DNA of 64,000 nucleotides from CAIJMU01 sp035530275 (GTDB taxonomy: Bacteria > Spirochaetota > Spirochaetia > Treponematales > Rectinemataceae), in NCBI GenBank assembly GCA_035530275.1, contig DATKVC010000024.1:161131-225130 (forward strand), written 5' to 3'. This document shows positions 44,419 to 52,634 of this stretch, piece by piece (positions within the stretch are counted from its first letter, which is position 1; each line of letters starts with the position of its first letter). Position numbers and translations under genes: made by a program. Below the pieces are notes generated by a model. The model saw only the letters and a program-made list of their open reading frames with translations. It was not told the origin of the DNA and did no database searches.

Positions 44419-45072
44419 ATGGACGAACATCTCGACGACCTGATACATCGGTATCCGAAGCTCCTTTCCTGTCGAAGCGACATTGCGAAGGCCTACGAGG
44501 CCATCGCGGCGGCCTATCGTCGCGGCGGCAAGCTCCTGGTTTGCGGAAACGGGGGCAGCGCCGCGGACTCCGACCACATCGTCGGCGAGCTCATGAAGAA
44601 CTTCGTCGTGAAGCGGGGACTCGATCCGGAGCTGAAGGCGGAGATCGAAGGGGTCGCCGCCGAGCTGTACCCCGATGAAGGCGCCATCGGCGCCGGCCTC
44701 GTGGGCAACCTGAACGGCGCCCTGCCGGCCATCGCCCTGACGCAGCACGCTGCCCTGAACTTCGCCTGCATCAACGACAACTCGGCCGACGTCACCTTTG
44801 CCCAGCAGGTCCTGGGCCTGGGAGCAAAGGGCGACGTCTTCCTCGGCATCACGACCTCAGGCAATTCGAAGAACGTCATCTATGCGGCGATCGTCGCCAA
44901 GGCCAAGGGCCTTGGCACCGTGGCGCTGACCGGCAGGGACGGCGGGCGGATAAAGAGCCTCGTCGACGTCTGCGTGGTGGCACCCGAAGAGGAAACCTAC
45001 AAGATCCAGGAACTGCACCTGCCGATCTATCACGCCCTCTGCCTGGCCCTCGAGCGGAGCTTCTTCGGATGA
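44419..45072 (+). CDS. gmhA: Sedoheptulose 7-phosphate isomerase
   Basis: 217 residues, SIS-domain fold. GKLLVCGNGGSAADSDHIVG is the family motif, followed by SGNSKNVIYA. It converts sedoheptulose 7-phosphate to D-glycero-D-manno-heptose 7-phosphate. Start at the ATG 44419, four bases after the hddA stop. The residues 65-95 insertion (LKAEIEGVAAELYPDEGA) is longer than in the E. coli enzyme. Confidence 0.94.
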   Translation: MDEHLDDLIHRYPKLLSCRSDIAKAYEAIAAAYRRGGKLLVCGNGGSAADSDHIVGELMKNFVVKRGLDPELKAEIEGVAAELYPDEGAIGAGLVGNLNGALPAIALTQHAALNFACINDNSADVTFAQQVLGLGAKGDVFLGITTSGNSKNVIYAAIVAKAKGLGTVALTGRDGGRIKSLVDVCVVAPEEETYKIQELHLPIYHALCLALERSFFG

Positions 45073-46328
45073 AGACGGTGATCATGGCCGGGGGCAAGGG
45101 CACAAGGATCCGGAGCGTCGCCTCGGAAGTGCCCAAGCCCATGATCCCCATACTCGGGAAGCCGATCCTGGAATATCAAGTCGAAGTTCTGGCGCGCAAT
45201 GGCCTGAAGGATATCACAATTGTAACGGGGTACCTCGGTCAGGCGATCAAGACCCACTTCGGCAACGGCGCGAAGTTCGGCGTTGCTATCTCCTATTACG
45301 ACGAGAGCGCCCCACTGGGCACGGCGGGTGCCCTCTACAAGATCTACGACGGGCTCGGCGAGGACTTTCTCCTCTTGAACGGCGATGTCGTCTTTGACAT
45401 GAATCTGGGACGACTCCTTTCCTTTCATAAAGAAAAGGGAGGTGACGCGACCCTTGTCTCCCACCCGAGCGGCCATCCGGCCGACAGCTCCCTCCTCGTG
45501 ACGGATGCCGAGGACAGGCTCACGGGCTGGCTCGCCAAGGAAGACCCGCGCCTCTATTACCGGAACCGAGTCAACGCGGGCATCCATCTCCTTTCGAGGC
45601 GGCTCCTCGACGCGGCGCGGCGGGGCCTGGCATCGGAAAAGGCTGACCTGGACAGGGACATTTTGAAGCCCCTCGTACCGACGGCCCGCATCTACGCCTA
45701 CGACACGCCGGAGTACATCAAGGACATGGGCACGCCCGAAAGATACCGCGATGTCGAGCGGGACATCGGCAGCGGCTTCGTGGAATCGCGCAACCTCGCC
45801 AATCGCCAGAAGGCAGTATTCCTGGACCGCGACGGGACACTGAACCGCTCGAAGGGCTTTGTCAGCCGGCCCGAAGACTTCGAGCTCCTCCCGGGAGCCG
45901 CCCGGGCGCTGCGGGCGATCAACGAGAGCGGCTACCTCGCGATCGTCGTGACCAACCAGCCGGTGATCGCGCGCGGCGAATGCAGCCTCGAGGGGCTGCG
46001 GGCCATCCACGACAAGATGGAGACCCTCCTCGGCGCCGAGGGTGCCTACCTCGACGATCTCTTCTTTTGTCCCCATCACCCGGACGGGGGATTTCCCGGA
46101 GAGCTTCCCGAGTACAAGATCGAATGCGAGTGCCGAAAGCCCAAACCGGGCATGCTCCTGGCCGCCGCCGAAAAGTACAACATAGACCTTTCCGCGTCCT
46201 TCATGCTGGGCGACGACGAACGCGACATGGGCGCGGGCCGGGCCGCCGGCTGCAAGCCCGTCATGGTGGCGCCCGGCGAATTGCCCAAGGCGGTGGACGA
46301 GATACTCGCGCCGCGCGGGCCGCGATAG
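45069..46328 (+). CDS. Bifunctional heptose-1-phosphate guanylyltransferase / heptose bisphosphate phosphatase (HddC-GmhB fusion)
   Basis: 419 residues in two domains. Residues 1 to about 235 are a nucleotidyltransferase (VIMAGGKGTRIRSVASEVPK, then LNGDVVFDMN and TPEYIKDMGTPERY). Residues about 250-419 are a HAD phosphatase (AVFLDRDGTLNRSKGF, VVTNQPVIARGE, a CECRKPKPGM zinc-site segment and LGDDERDMGAG). Together they would remove the C7... or rather C7-retaining chemistry aside, convert heptose 1,7-bisphosphate through heptose 1-phosphate to GDP-heptose. ATGA overlap with gmhA. The fused order completes the pathway in three genes. Confidence 0.88.
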   Translation: MKTVIMAGGKGTRIRSVASEVPKPMIPILGKPILEYQVEVLARNGLKDITIVTGYLGQAIKTHFGNGAKFGVAISYYDESAPLGTAGALYKIYDGLGEDFLLLNGDVVFDMNLGRLLSFHKEKGGDATLVSHPSGHPADSSLLVTDAEDRLTGWLAKEDPRLYYRNRVNAGIHLLSRRLLDAARRGLASEKADLDRDILKPLVPTARIYAYDTPEYIKDMGTPERYRDVERDIGSGFVESRNLANRQKAVFLDRDGTLNRSKGFVSRPEDFELLPGAARALRAINESGYLAIVVTNQPVIARGECSLEGLRAIHDKMETLLGAEGAYLDDLFFCPHHPDGGFPGELPEYKIECECRKPKPGMLLAAAEKYNIDLSASFMLGDDERDMGAGRAAGCKPVMVAPGELPKAVDEILAPRGPR

Positions 46329-46337
46329 TCGCTGCGG

Positions 46338-47429
46338 ATGAGCATGAGAATCCTCCACGTCGTCACCAACGCCGATCTTGGCGGGGCGCCACGGGTGGTC
46401 ACGGAACTCGCGAACAGGGCGGCCCGCGACGGCCATGTCTGCGCGGTGGCATCGGTGCCGGAAGGACCCCTGTGGGAGGGTCTCCTCCCCAGCGTCGAAA
46501 AGGTACGCCTCCTCTGGCTTCGTCGCGAGATCGCGCCCATGGCGGAAATCAGGGCCTGGTTCGAGCTCAAGCGGCTCTTCGAGAGTTGGAAGCCGGACAT
46601 CATCCACCTTCACTCGTCGAAGGTCGGCGTCCTCGGGAGGCTCGCCGCGGGCAGGCTTGCATCGAGGGTCGTGTACACGATCCACGGTTTTGACACGATA
46701 CTGAAGAGTTATCGAGTCTTCCTGCCCCTCGAAAGGATGCTCGCCGGGCGGACCGGGGCCCTCGTGCCCGTATCCGCTTACGATGCGCGCAATCTCGCGG
46801 CCGCGGGGATAGGCGGACGCCATGAACTCATCCGGAACGGGGTGAGCGACAGGCGGGGGCGACGGGGGGGCGACCAGGGAGCGGTGGCGGCCCTCGAGGG
46901 AGCCAAGGCGAGGGGAGCGCAGGTGATGCTGAGCGTGGCCCGGCTCGCGAAACCCAAACGCTTCGATCTTTTCGTCGAGACGGCCCGCCGTTTCGACGAA
47001 TCGGAGGCCCTGTTCTTCTGGATCGGCAATCCTGCCGATGCCGACGCCACAGGCTTGCCGGCCAATGTCAGGCTCCTCGGCGAGCTGCCCGAGGCCGGGA
47101 ATTACGCTAACTATTGCGATATCTTTCTCTTGCTATCCGACTACGAAGGCCTGCCGATGTCGGTTCTCGAGGCCCTCTCCTGCGGGAAGCCGGTGCTGGC
47201 CTCGAAGGTGGGAGGGCTGCCTGAGGCGATCGGCGAAGACTGCGGCGAGCTCGTGGACAACGATGCCGGCTCGGTCGAGGCGGCCCTGAGACGACTTATG
47301 CTGCCGGTGCGGGCGACGAAGGCGGGCGAGGCGGCGAGGCGGCGCTACGAGGCTTCGTTCTCAGGCGAGGCGATGTGGGGGAGCTATCTCGGGCTGTACC
47401 GATCGCTTATGGGGCTCCGAAAGCCGTGA
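46338..47429 (+). CDS. Glycosyltransferase family 4
   Basis: 363 residues. N-terminal ILHVVTNADLGGAPRVVTEL and the C-terminal LLLSDYEGLPMSVLEALSCG, then PVLASKVGGLPEAIGEDCG, give a clear GT4 enzyme of the kind that often adds an early sugar to the lipid-linked chain. The 46844-46910 segment (residues 170-190) is a Gly/Arg-rich insertion of low complexity. It lies next to the phosphoglycosyltransferase gene that should start the chain. Confidence 0.9.
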   Translation: MSMRILHVVTNADLGGAPRVVTELANRAARDGHVCAVASVPEGPLWEGLLPSVEKVRLLWLRREIAPMAEIRAWFELKRLFESWKPDIIHLHSSKVGVLGRLAAGRLASRVVYTIHGFDTILKSYRVFLPLERMLAGRTGALVPVSAYDARNLAAAGIGGRHELIRNGVSDRRGRRGGDQGAVAALEGAKARGAQVMLSVARLAKPKRFDLFVETARRFDESEALFFWIGNPADADATGLPANVRLLGELPEAGNYANYCDIFLLLSDYEGLPMSVLEALSCGKPVLASKVGGLPEAIGEDCGELVDNDAGSVEAALRRLMLPVRATKAGEAARRRYEASFSGEAMWGSYLGLYRSLMGLRKP

Positions 47430-47487
47430 GAATGGCATGAAGGCCGGCTGGAAACATTCCCTATCGAAGGCAAGGTGCTGAAGCAAT

Positions 47488-48852
47488 ATGCAAAAAAACC
47501 TGAAACGCAGACAATTCAGACTACTCTTCGTCGACGCGCTCCTGATGTACGCGGCTCTTATCCTTTCCTATCTCATCAGGCACGGGTCCCTGCCCTCGGG
47601 CCAGGGTCTGCAAACGCACCTCTACCATTTTACGATCATCTTCGCGATGTGGATCGTCGTCTTTTATACGCTCGGCATGTATCGGCTGGAGATGGCGACG
47701 GACAACCTCGCCTTCGTCAGACGGATGGCGATATCCCTTTCGATCGGCGGCCTCCTCGGAGCCTTGTATTTCTACCTCATCCCCGACGAATCGATTAATC
47801 CCAAGACCCTCCTCTTTCTCGTGGTGGTGGTCTTCGGGCTCCTGTTCTGGGGCTGGCGCTATTTCTACGGGGCCGTCTGGAGAGGAAAGCGACAGCGGAT
47901 AGGCGTCGGCTTCATCGGCATGACGGCCGAGACCTTGGCGATGGCCAAGGCCCTTTCCGAAAGGCCCAATCTCGGCTACGACACCCGATTCTTCTACGAT
48001 GAAAACGCGCAGGCTTCGGGCGAGGAGGTGCCGGTGATCGCCTATTCGCCGATGATTCGCCACTTCGTCGCCGACACCGACGCGGACCTCCTCGTGATCG
48101 CCAGCGACAGGGAGCTGCCTCACGACCTCGCGCGGGTGTTGTTCGGCCTGCTGGAGCTCCGCGTGCGCTACATTCGGTTGCCGGATTTCTACGAGCTCAT
48201 CCTGCGCCGTGTGCCCATCGGGGCGATCAACGAGACCTGGTTCCTCGAGAACATCGACCTCAAGGCCAAGCTGGCCTATGAATGGTTCAAGCGGCTGACG
48301 GACGTCGTGGTGGCCGTAGTGGTATTCGCGATCAGCCTGCCGCTCTGGCCCTTGATCGCGCTGGCGATCAAGCTCGAAAGCAAGGGGCCCGTGTTCTTTA
48401 CCCAAAAAAGGCTGGGACGATTCGACAAGCATTTTACCATGATCAAGTTCAGGACGATGCGGACAGCGGGAAACGATCAATCGCCGACGGGAGTCAAGGA
48501 TTCGCGGATCACGAAATTCGGGAAATTGCTCCGCTCGTCGCGGCTGGACGAGATTCCCCAGGTGCTGAACATACTAAGGGGCGACATGAGCTTTGTCGGG
48601 CCGCGCCCCGAGCGCCCGGAGATTGCGCTCGGACTCGCGGCCGCCATCCCTTACTACAGTCAGCGGCACCTCGTAAAGCCGGGCATCACGGGCTGGGATC
48701 AAGTATCGGGGGAGTACCATTCGCCTTCGATCGAGGACACGAACAAGAAGCTGCAATATGATCTCTATTACCTCAAGAATATGTCGCCGCTCCTGGATTT
48801 GTCGATCTTCTTCAAGACCATCATGACGGTGGCGATGAGAGAGGGGAGATGA
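47488..48852 (+). CDS. Undecaprenyl-phosphate sugar phosphotransferase (WcaJ/WbaP-like)
   Basis: 454 residues. Four or so membrane helices in the first 130 residues, a nucleotide-binding-like middle domain, and a C-terminal bacterial sugar transferase domain. The latter begins KRLTDVVVAVVVFAISLPLW (reentrant helix), continues with GPVFFTQKRLGRFDKHFTMI and KFRTMR, and ends with SRLDEIPQVLNILRGDMSFV and GPRPERPE. It would place a hexose-1-phosphate on undecaprenyl phosphate, starting the repeat or primer. It is the last gene of the 18-49 kb polysaccharide block. Confidence 0.93.
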   Translation: MQKNLKRRQFRLLFVDALLMYAALILSYLIRHGSLPSGQGLQTHLYHFTIIFAMWIVVFYTLGMYRLEMATDNLAFVRRMAISLSIGGLLGALYFYLIPDESINPKTLLFLVVVVFGLLFWGWRYFYGAVWRGKRQRIGVGFIGMTAETLAMAKALSERPNLGYDTRFFYDENAQASGEEVPVIAYSPMIRHFVADTDADLLVIASDRELPHDLARVLFGLLELRVRYIRLPDFYELILRRVPIGAINETWFLENIDLKAKLAYEWFKRLTDVVVAVVVFAISLPLWPLIALAIKLESKGPVFFTQKRLGRFDKHFTMIKFRTMRTAGNDQSPTGVKDSRITKFGKLLRSSRLDEIPQVLNILRGDMSFVGPRPERPEIALGLAAAIPYYSQRHLVKPGITGWDQVSGEYHSPSIEDTNKKLQYDLYYLKNMSPLLDLSIFFKTIMTVAMREGR

Positions 48853-48898
48853 GAGGGAGAAGAGGGAGCCGCGGATAAGAAAGGGAAAGAAGAGGGCG

Positions 48899-49219
48899 AT
48901 GGGAGATTTCGACGAGGCGCGCGAAAGCGAATTCGAGGAAGAGCTCCGCTCGTTGGTAATCGCGATCGCGGGCGGCGCGAACTGCGAGATTTTTCTGTTC
49001 GGGTCACGCGCTCGAAGGACGGCAGGCAGGGCCTCGGACTTCGACATAGGGGTGCGTGGGCTGTCCACAAGGGAGTTCGGTGCACTCAAGAGCCGAATCG
49101 AGGAAGCCGTCGAGGAAAGCCGAATTCCCCACGGAGTCGACGTAGTCGATTTCGACAGGGCTGACGAGGTTTTTGTCGCGATAGCCGATAGGGAAAAGGT
49201 GATATGGAAGAGCGCCTAA
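48899..49219 (+). CDS. MNT-type nucleotidyltransferase antitoxin
   Basis: 106 residues. The nucleotidyltransferase motif IFLFGSRARRTAGRASDFDI is intact (GS and DxD), with a third acidic site in VDVVDFDRADE. GAGGG precedes the ATG. It overlaps the HI0074-like gene by 16 bases, an arrangement typical for a two-gene MNT/HepT-type toxin-antitoxin unit in which this protein would AMPylate its partner. First module of the island. Confidence 0.85.
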   Translation: MGDFDEARESEFEEELRSLVIAIAGGANCEIFLFGSRARRTAGRASDFDIGVRGLSTREFGALKSRIEEAVEESRIPHGVDVVDFDRADEVFVAIADREKVIWKSA

Positions 49220-49614
49220 GGCTGATCCTTGCGGAACTCGAATCGGCGATCGCGGATTTCGAGGGCGCCCTCTCGATCGAAGATCGCGGCCTCGACCCGA
49301 TCGTCGTCGATGCCGTCCACAATGGCCAGGCGCAAAAGTTCGAATTTACCACCGAGCTCTTCTGGAAGGCCGTAAAGGTATTTCTCTATTCCGAACACGG
49401 TTTCGATCTGAGCAGCCCCAAGAACGTGGTGAAAAAGTATTTTGAGCTCGGGTATGTGGACTACGAGAAATGCGATCGGCTGCTGCGGGCCCTTGATATT
49501 CGCAACAGCTTGAGCCATGTCTACAACAAATCGCATTTCGTCGCACTCTACGAGGAGATACGCGGATTCGGAGGGTTCTTCGGCAAGGTTGCGGAAGGAA
49601 TGCGCTCGCGGTGA
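49204..49614 (+). CDS. HepT-like / HI0074 family partner of MNT
   Basis: 136 residues, all helical. The segment FEFTTELFWKAVKVFLYSEH and the RNSLSHVYN motif (RX4HxY-like) mark the HI0074/HepT group, whose Tyr is the AMPylation target in characterised pairs. It starts inside the end of the MNT gene. It shares its type with the protein at 52635-53045 but not with the one at 51754-52203. Confidence 0.83.
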   Translation: MEERLRLILAELESAIADFEGALSIEDRGLDPIVVDAVHNGQAQKFEFTTELFWKAVKVFLYSEHGFDLSSPKNVVKKYFELGYVDYEKCDRLLRALDIRNSLSHVYNKSHFVALYEEIRGFGGFFGKVAEGMRSR

Positions 49615-49627
49615 GGCCATTGAAAGT

Positions 49628-49693
49628 CATCCTGTCCTCTTCGAATTGTTGAGAGGAATCAGACAGGATAACAGGATGGGCAGGATCAACAGG
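49628..49693. repeat. Interspersed repeat family A, copy 1
   Basis: Repeat based on GACAGGATAACAGGAT with a further CAGGAT-CAACAGG unit. Followed by a purine-rich stretch that recurs after copy 2. Only the right arm and the short left arm ATCCTGTC are present. Confidence 0.8.
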
Positions 49694-49767
49694 AAGGAAA
49701 ACAAAAAGGGAGAAGGGAAAGAGCCTTCTTCTTCTTCCCTATTCCTTATTACTTATTCCTTTCTTTT

Positions 49768-49856
49768 CCTGTTCATCCTGAAAATCCTGTTATCCTGTCC
49801 TCTTCGAGTTCTTGAGAGGAATCAGACAGGATAACAGGATGGGCAGGATCAACAGG
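49768..49856. repeat. Interspersed repeat family A, copy 2 (complete)
   Basis: The fullest copy: a left arm (49768-49800) built from CCTGTTCATCCTG and ATCCTGTTATCCTGTC, a short loop, and a right arm (49824-49856) with the complementary units. The arms are near-perfect inverted repeats of about 32 bases. Confidence 0.85.
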
Positions 49857-49958
49857 AAGGAAAACAAAAAGGGAGAAGGGAAAGATCTTCTTTCCCCTAC
49901 CTCGAGGGTATCGCGGGGGATCTGCCGGAGTAGTGCAAATGTCCGAAGATGCTGATTT

Positions 49959-49996
49959 CTGCCAGTTTTTGATGCTGTGCATTGTAAAACTGGCAG
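49959..49996. promoter_or_regulatory. Perfect inverted repeat before the AAA ATPase gene
   Basis: CTGCCAGTTTT (49959) and AAAACTGGCAG (49986) are exact 11-base arms with a 16-base loop, ending 21 bases before the ATG at 50018. It may be an operator or an attenuator-like hairpin. Confidence 0.5.
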
Positions 49997-50017
49997 GTTT
50001 AGGGTATTCGTGGATGT

Positions 50018-51271
50018 ATGGTCACGAAGTCGCGCATTCTCGGACCCACTCTTGAAAGGAAGCTTCGAAAGCCCTTCGTCCACATTCTCTTTGGCGCCAG
50101 ACAGACGGGCAAGTCGACCTTGCTGCGGAGCATTCTACCGGAGCAGTCGACCAGGCTCGATCTCTCGGATCCGCGAGAGCGAGCACGGTTCGCCGCCAAC
50201 CCGGGGCTGTTCATCGATCTTTGCCGCTCCCTGCCCTTGCGGGAGAACGGCTGGACGGTATTCGTCGACGAGGCGCAATCGGTGCCGGCGCTCTTCGACG
50301 CGGTTCAGAATCTCTATGATAGCGACAAGGAAAGGTGGCGATTCGTCCTTTGCGGGAGCTCCGCGAGACGGCTCCGGGTCTCGGGCGCCAATCTTCTGCC
50401 GGGTAGGAGCATGCGCCATGTCCTTCATCCGCTTGTGACGGAAGAATACGAAGCTGCGAAACCTTTGTCGACGTCGGCAGGAGCCTCTCTCGTTTCACTC
50501 GAGTCTTTCGATGCGCAGGCGGTTCCACGTTTTCCCGGTCGCGGCATCGAGAGCCGCCTCGTTTTCGGGGACCTTCCCGGCATCGCGCTGTTGGATGACG
50601 ACGGGGAACGCGCAGACATTCTGACCACCTACGCGACGGCCTATCTCGAAGAGGAGATACGGCGGGAGACTCTCGTCAAGGATTGGGGCCATTTCCTTCG
50701 CTTTCTCAAGTTCGCCGCGGGCGATTCGGGCGGGATCGTCAATCTGGCCGCGGTGTCCCGGGAGACGGGCGTCGCGGCGCAGACGATCAAGGCCTACTAC
50801 CAGCTCCTCGAAGACATGTTCATCGGCTTCAGCGTTCCGGCCTTCTCGGGCAGCGCACGCAAGAGCGCGCTCTCGAGCCCGCGTTTCTTTTTCTTCGACC
50901 TCGGCGTCCGAAACGCCGCGGCGGGTCTCCCCCTGGTCGAGGCGACGGTCAACGCGGCCCCCGGCCTTCTCTTCGAACACTGGGTCGGGGTCCAGCTGAT
51001 GAGCAAGCTTTCGTACCAGGGCTCGGGCGGTCTTTCTTACTACCGCACGACCGATGGTGCCGAGGTGGACTTCGTGCTCGAACAGGGGGGAGAGCTCACT
51101 CCGATCGAGGTGAAATGGAGCGAGAACCCTTCCTTGAAGGACGCCCGCCACCTCAAGGCTTTCATCATAGAGCATTCGAATCGCTGCACGCGCGGCTACA
51201 TCGTCTCGCGATGTCCCTACGTGCTCGCCTTGGATGAGAGGATCATGGCGATACCGTGGTGGATGGTGTGA
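50018..51271 (+). CDS. AAA ATPase with C-terminal DUF4143 domain
   Basis: 417 residues. P-loop FGARQTGKSTL near residue 30, Walker B VFVDEAQSVP, and a sensor segment FVLCGSSARRLR define the AAA_14 ATPase. The C-terminal part (residues about 210-375) carries the DUF4143 region, with FFFDLGVRNAAAGLP and a nuclease-like EVDFVLEQGGELTPIEVKW. Such proteins are common and poorly understood; roles in defence or mobile-element biology have been proposed. It lies alone between toxin-antitoxin modules. Confidence 0.85.
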   Translation: MVTKSRILGPTLERKLRKPFVHILFGARQTGKSTLLRSILPEQSTRLDLSDPRERARFAANPGLFIDLCRSLPLRENGWTVFVDEAQSVPALFDAVQNLYDSDKERWRFVLCGSSARRLRVSGANLLPGRSMRHVLHPLVTEEYEAAKPLSTSAGASLVSLESFDAQAVPRFPGRGIESRLVFGDLPGIALLDDDGERADILTTYATAYLEEEIRRETLVKDWGHFLRFLKFAAGDSGGIVNLAAVSRETGVAAQTIKAYYQLLEDMFIGFSVPAFSGSARKSALSSPRFFFFDLGVRNAAAGLPLVEATVNAAPGLLFEHWVGVQLMSKLSYQGSGGLSYYRTTDGAEVDFVLEQGGELTPIEVKWSENPSLKDARHLKAFIIEHSNRCTRGYIVSRCPYVLALDERIMAIPWWMV

Positions 51272-51317
51272 GGGGCGGACTGCAGGCGGAATACGTTTTG
51301 AGGTCCGACGCCAAAGA

Positions 51318-51443
51318 GCGACCGCGGGGTCAGTCCCTGCGTCGCAGCAAGGAGGGCCTAGTTGGAACCTGATATTCGCTGGATCCAACGGCTTTCGAAT
51401 TTACAGAGCGCGCTGAAGAACCTGGACATGGCCTTACGCAAAT
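51318..51443 (+). pseudogene. Truncated 5' copy of the HepT-like gene at 52635
   Basis: Bases 51318-51443 closely match 52591-52716: the same leader with a GGGGTCAG element, AAGGAGGG ribosome site, TTG start and first 20 or so codons (EPDIRWIQRLSN). The copy then runs into a stop (TGA after CGCAAA) and into the leader of the next MNT gene. The rest of the gene and its MNT partner are deleted here. It marks an older tandem duplication. Confidence 0.82.
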
Positions 51444-51473
51444 GAGGGATTGTCCTCAAAGAACGAGGCTGGC

Positions 51474-51773
51474 ATGCGAATAACGAAGGAAGAGCGGGAT
51501 ATCTTCGTCGATAGCATCGCGACTTGCGATCCTAACGCGAAGGTCTGGCTTTTCGGGTCACGGGTTGACGACTCGAAGCGGGGGGGCGATATCGATCTGG
51601 CCATCTTATCCCGGACGATCGGGAGAGAAGAGCTCAGAAAGATACGCCGAGACATTATGGATCGGATAGGCGAACAACATCTCGACATTATAGCTTCGTC
51701 CGATGGTCGCGATGCCTTTTTCAGGCTTGCAGTGGAAGGCGGAGTGCCTCTCTATGCGAACGACCGCCCTTGA
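51474..51773 (+). CDS. MNT-type nucleotidyltransferase antitoxin
   Basis: 99 residues from the ATG at 51474. WLFGSRVDDSKRGGDIDLAI is the nucleotidyltransferase motif, with a third acid in LDIIASSD. It overlaps the HepT-like gene downstream by 20 bases. A frameshifted, truncated duplicate lies at 53449. The GC tract behind GG-DIDL holds 7 G here and 8 in the broken copy. Confidence 0.85.
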   Translation: MRITKEERDIFVDSIATCDPNAKVWLFGSRVDDSKRGGDIDLAILSRTIGREELRKIRRDIMDRIGEQHLDIIASSDGRDAFFRLAVEGGVPLYANDRP

Positions 51774-52203
51774 AGTCCTGGCCGAGAATTTGGCCAATCT
51801 CGAGAAAAGTCTCAAGTGGCTGGAGCGGTCCTTCGGGAAGTGCTCGCGTATCGGACTAAAGGAGAGCTATTCCGACGAGGACTTCGATGATTTCGAGAAC
51901 CTTACGTCGCGGTACGCGCGAACGACGGATCTCATAACCAACAAAGTCTTGCGAAGCATCGACGCAGTCGAGTTTCTCGAACCCGGAAGCGCTATCGATG
52001 CCGCGAATCGAGCCGAAAAGAGAGGCATCATAGAATCGGTAGGTAGTTTGAGGGATTTGAAGGATCTACGGAACGACATTGCCCATGAGTATGAAACCGA
52101 CGACTTGAGAAGCCTGTTCGCCGCGGTATTATCCGCAACTCCCTTGGTTTTGAAGACTGCCGCGCGAATCGCGTCGTACTGCGGGAGGTATGGCACAAGG
52201 TAA
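51754..52203 (+). CDS. HepT-type toxin partner of MNT
   Basis: 149 residues from the ATG at 51754, all helical. LRDLKDLRNDIAHEYETDDL contains the RX4HxY motif (Arg, His, Tyr) that is the active or AMPylated site in HepT proteins. The start lies within the end of its MNT partner, giving translational coupling. A short piece of a duplicate (GIIESV-SLR-LKD) survives at about 53625-53672. Confidence 0.83.
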   Translation: MRTTALEVLAENLANLEKSLKWLERSFGKCSRIGLKESYSDEDFDDFENLTSRYARTTDLITNKVLRSIDAVEFLEPGSAIDAANRAEKRGIIESVGSLRDLKDLRNDIAHEYETDDLRSLFAAVLSATPLVLKTAARIASYCGRYGTR

Positions 52204-52277
52204 CGAAATCCGTTACTACCCGCCTATCGAGGTCAGACCCCAAGGGTGTCGCAACAGGAAAGGGAATTGGAGGGGAG

Positions 52278-52499
52278 ATGACAAAGCATTACTCCGCAAT
52301 TATCGAGCGAGAAGACACCATGTATGTGGCGCTTTGCCCGGAACTTGATATCGCGAGTCAGGGCGAGACAATGGAGATCGCCAAGGCGAATCTGATCGAA
52401 GCCGTCGAACTCTTTTTTGAAACCGCAGACCTTTCCGAGATCGAGGGCAGAGAGCATGGAGAGGCTTGGCTGACAAGTCTCGAGGTTACCGTTGGCTAA
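52278..52499 (+). CDS. HicB-like antitoxin (orphan)
   Basis: 73 residues. YSAIIEREDTMYVALCPELD followed by DIASQGETMEIAKANLIEAV is a HicB-fold domain. A GGAGGGG ribosome site precedes the ATG. No HicA toxin follows: after the stop a few codons beginning TTGGCTAAACGC could be the start of one, but a family B repeat interrupts at once. It is probably an orphan, perhaps left from a HicAB module. Confidence 0.75.
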   Translation: MTKHYSAIIEREDTMYVALCPELDIASQGETMEIAKANLIEAVELFFETADLSEIEGREHGEAWLTSLEVTVG

Positions 52500-52515
52500 A
52501 CGCCAGAGAAGAAGT

Positions 52516-52551
52516 AGCCGCAGATTTCGCAGATTACGCAGATAAGAAGGA
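52516..52551. repeat. Interspersed repeat family B, copy at the HicB gene
   Basis: The clearest copy of a repeat built from AGCCGCAGATTTCGCAG and ATTACGCAGATAAG. It begins 17 bases after the HicB-like stop. Other copies are near 53369, 54417, 55342, 55830 and 56571, with a weak one near 48869. Confidence 0.8.
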
Positions 52552-52634
52552 CAGCTTAAGATTTCTGTCACGGATGAAAGTTGCTTTTATGCGACGGCGG
52601 GGTCAGACCCCGCGTGGTTGCAAGGAGGGTCCAG

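Noticed and set aside
45030..46823. Open frame of 597 codons on the minus strand opposite hddC-gmhB
   Set aside because: Antisense shadow of the heptose genes; composition is not protein-like and no motif is seen.
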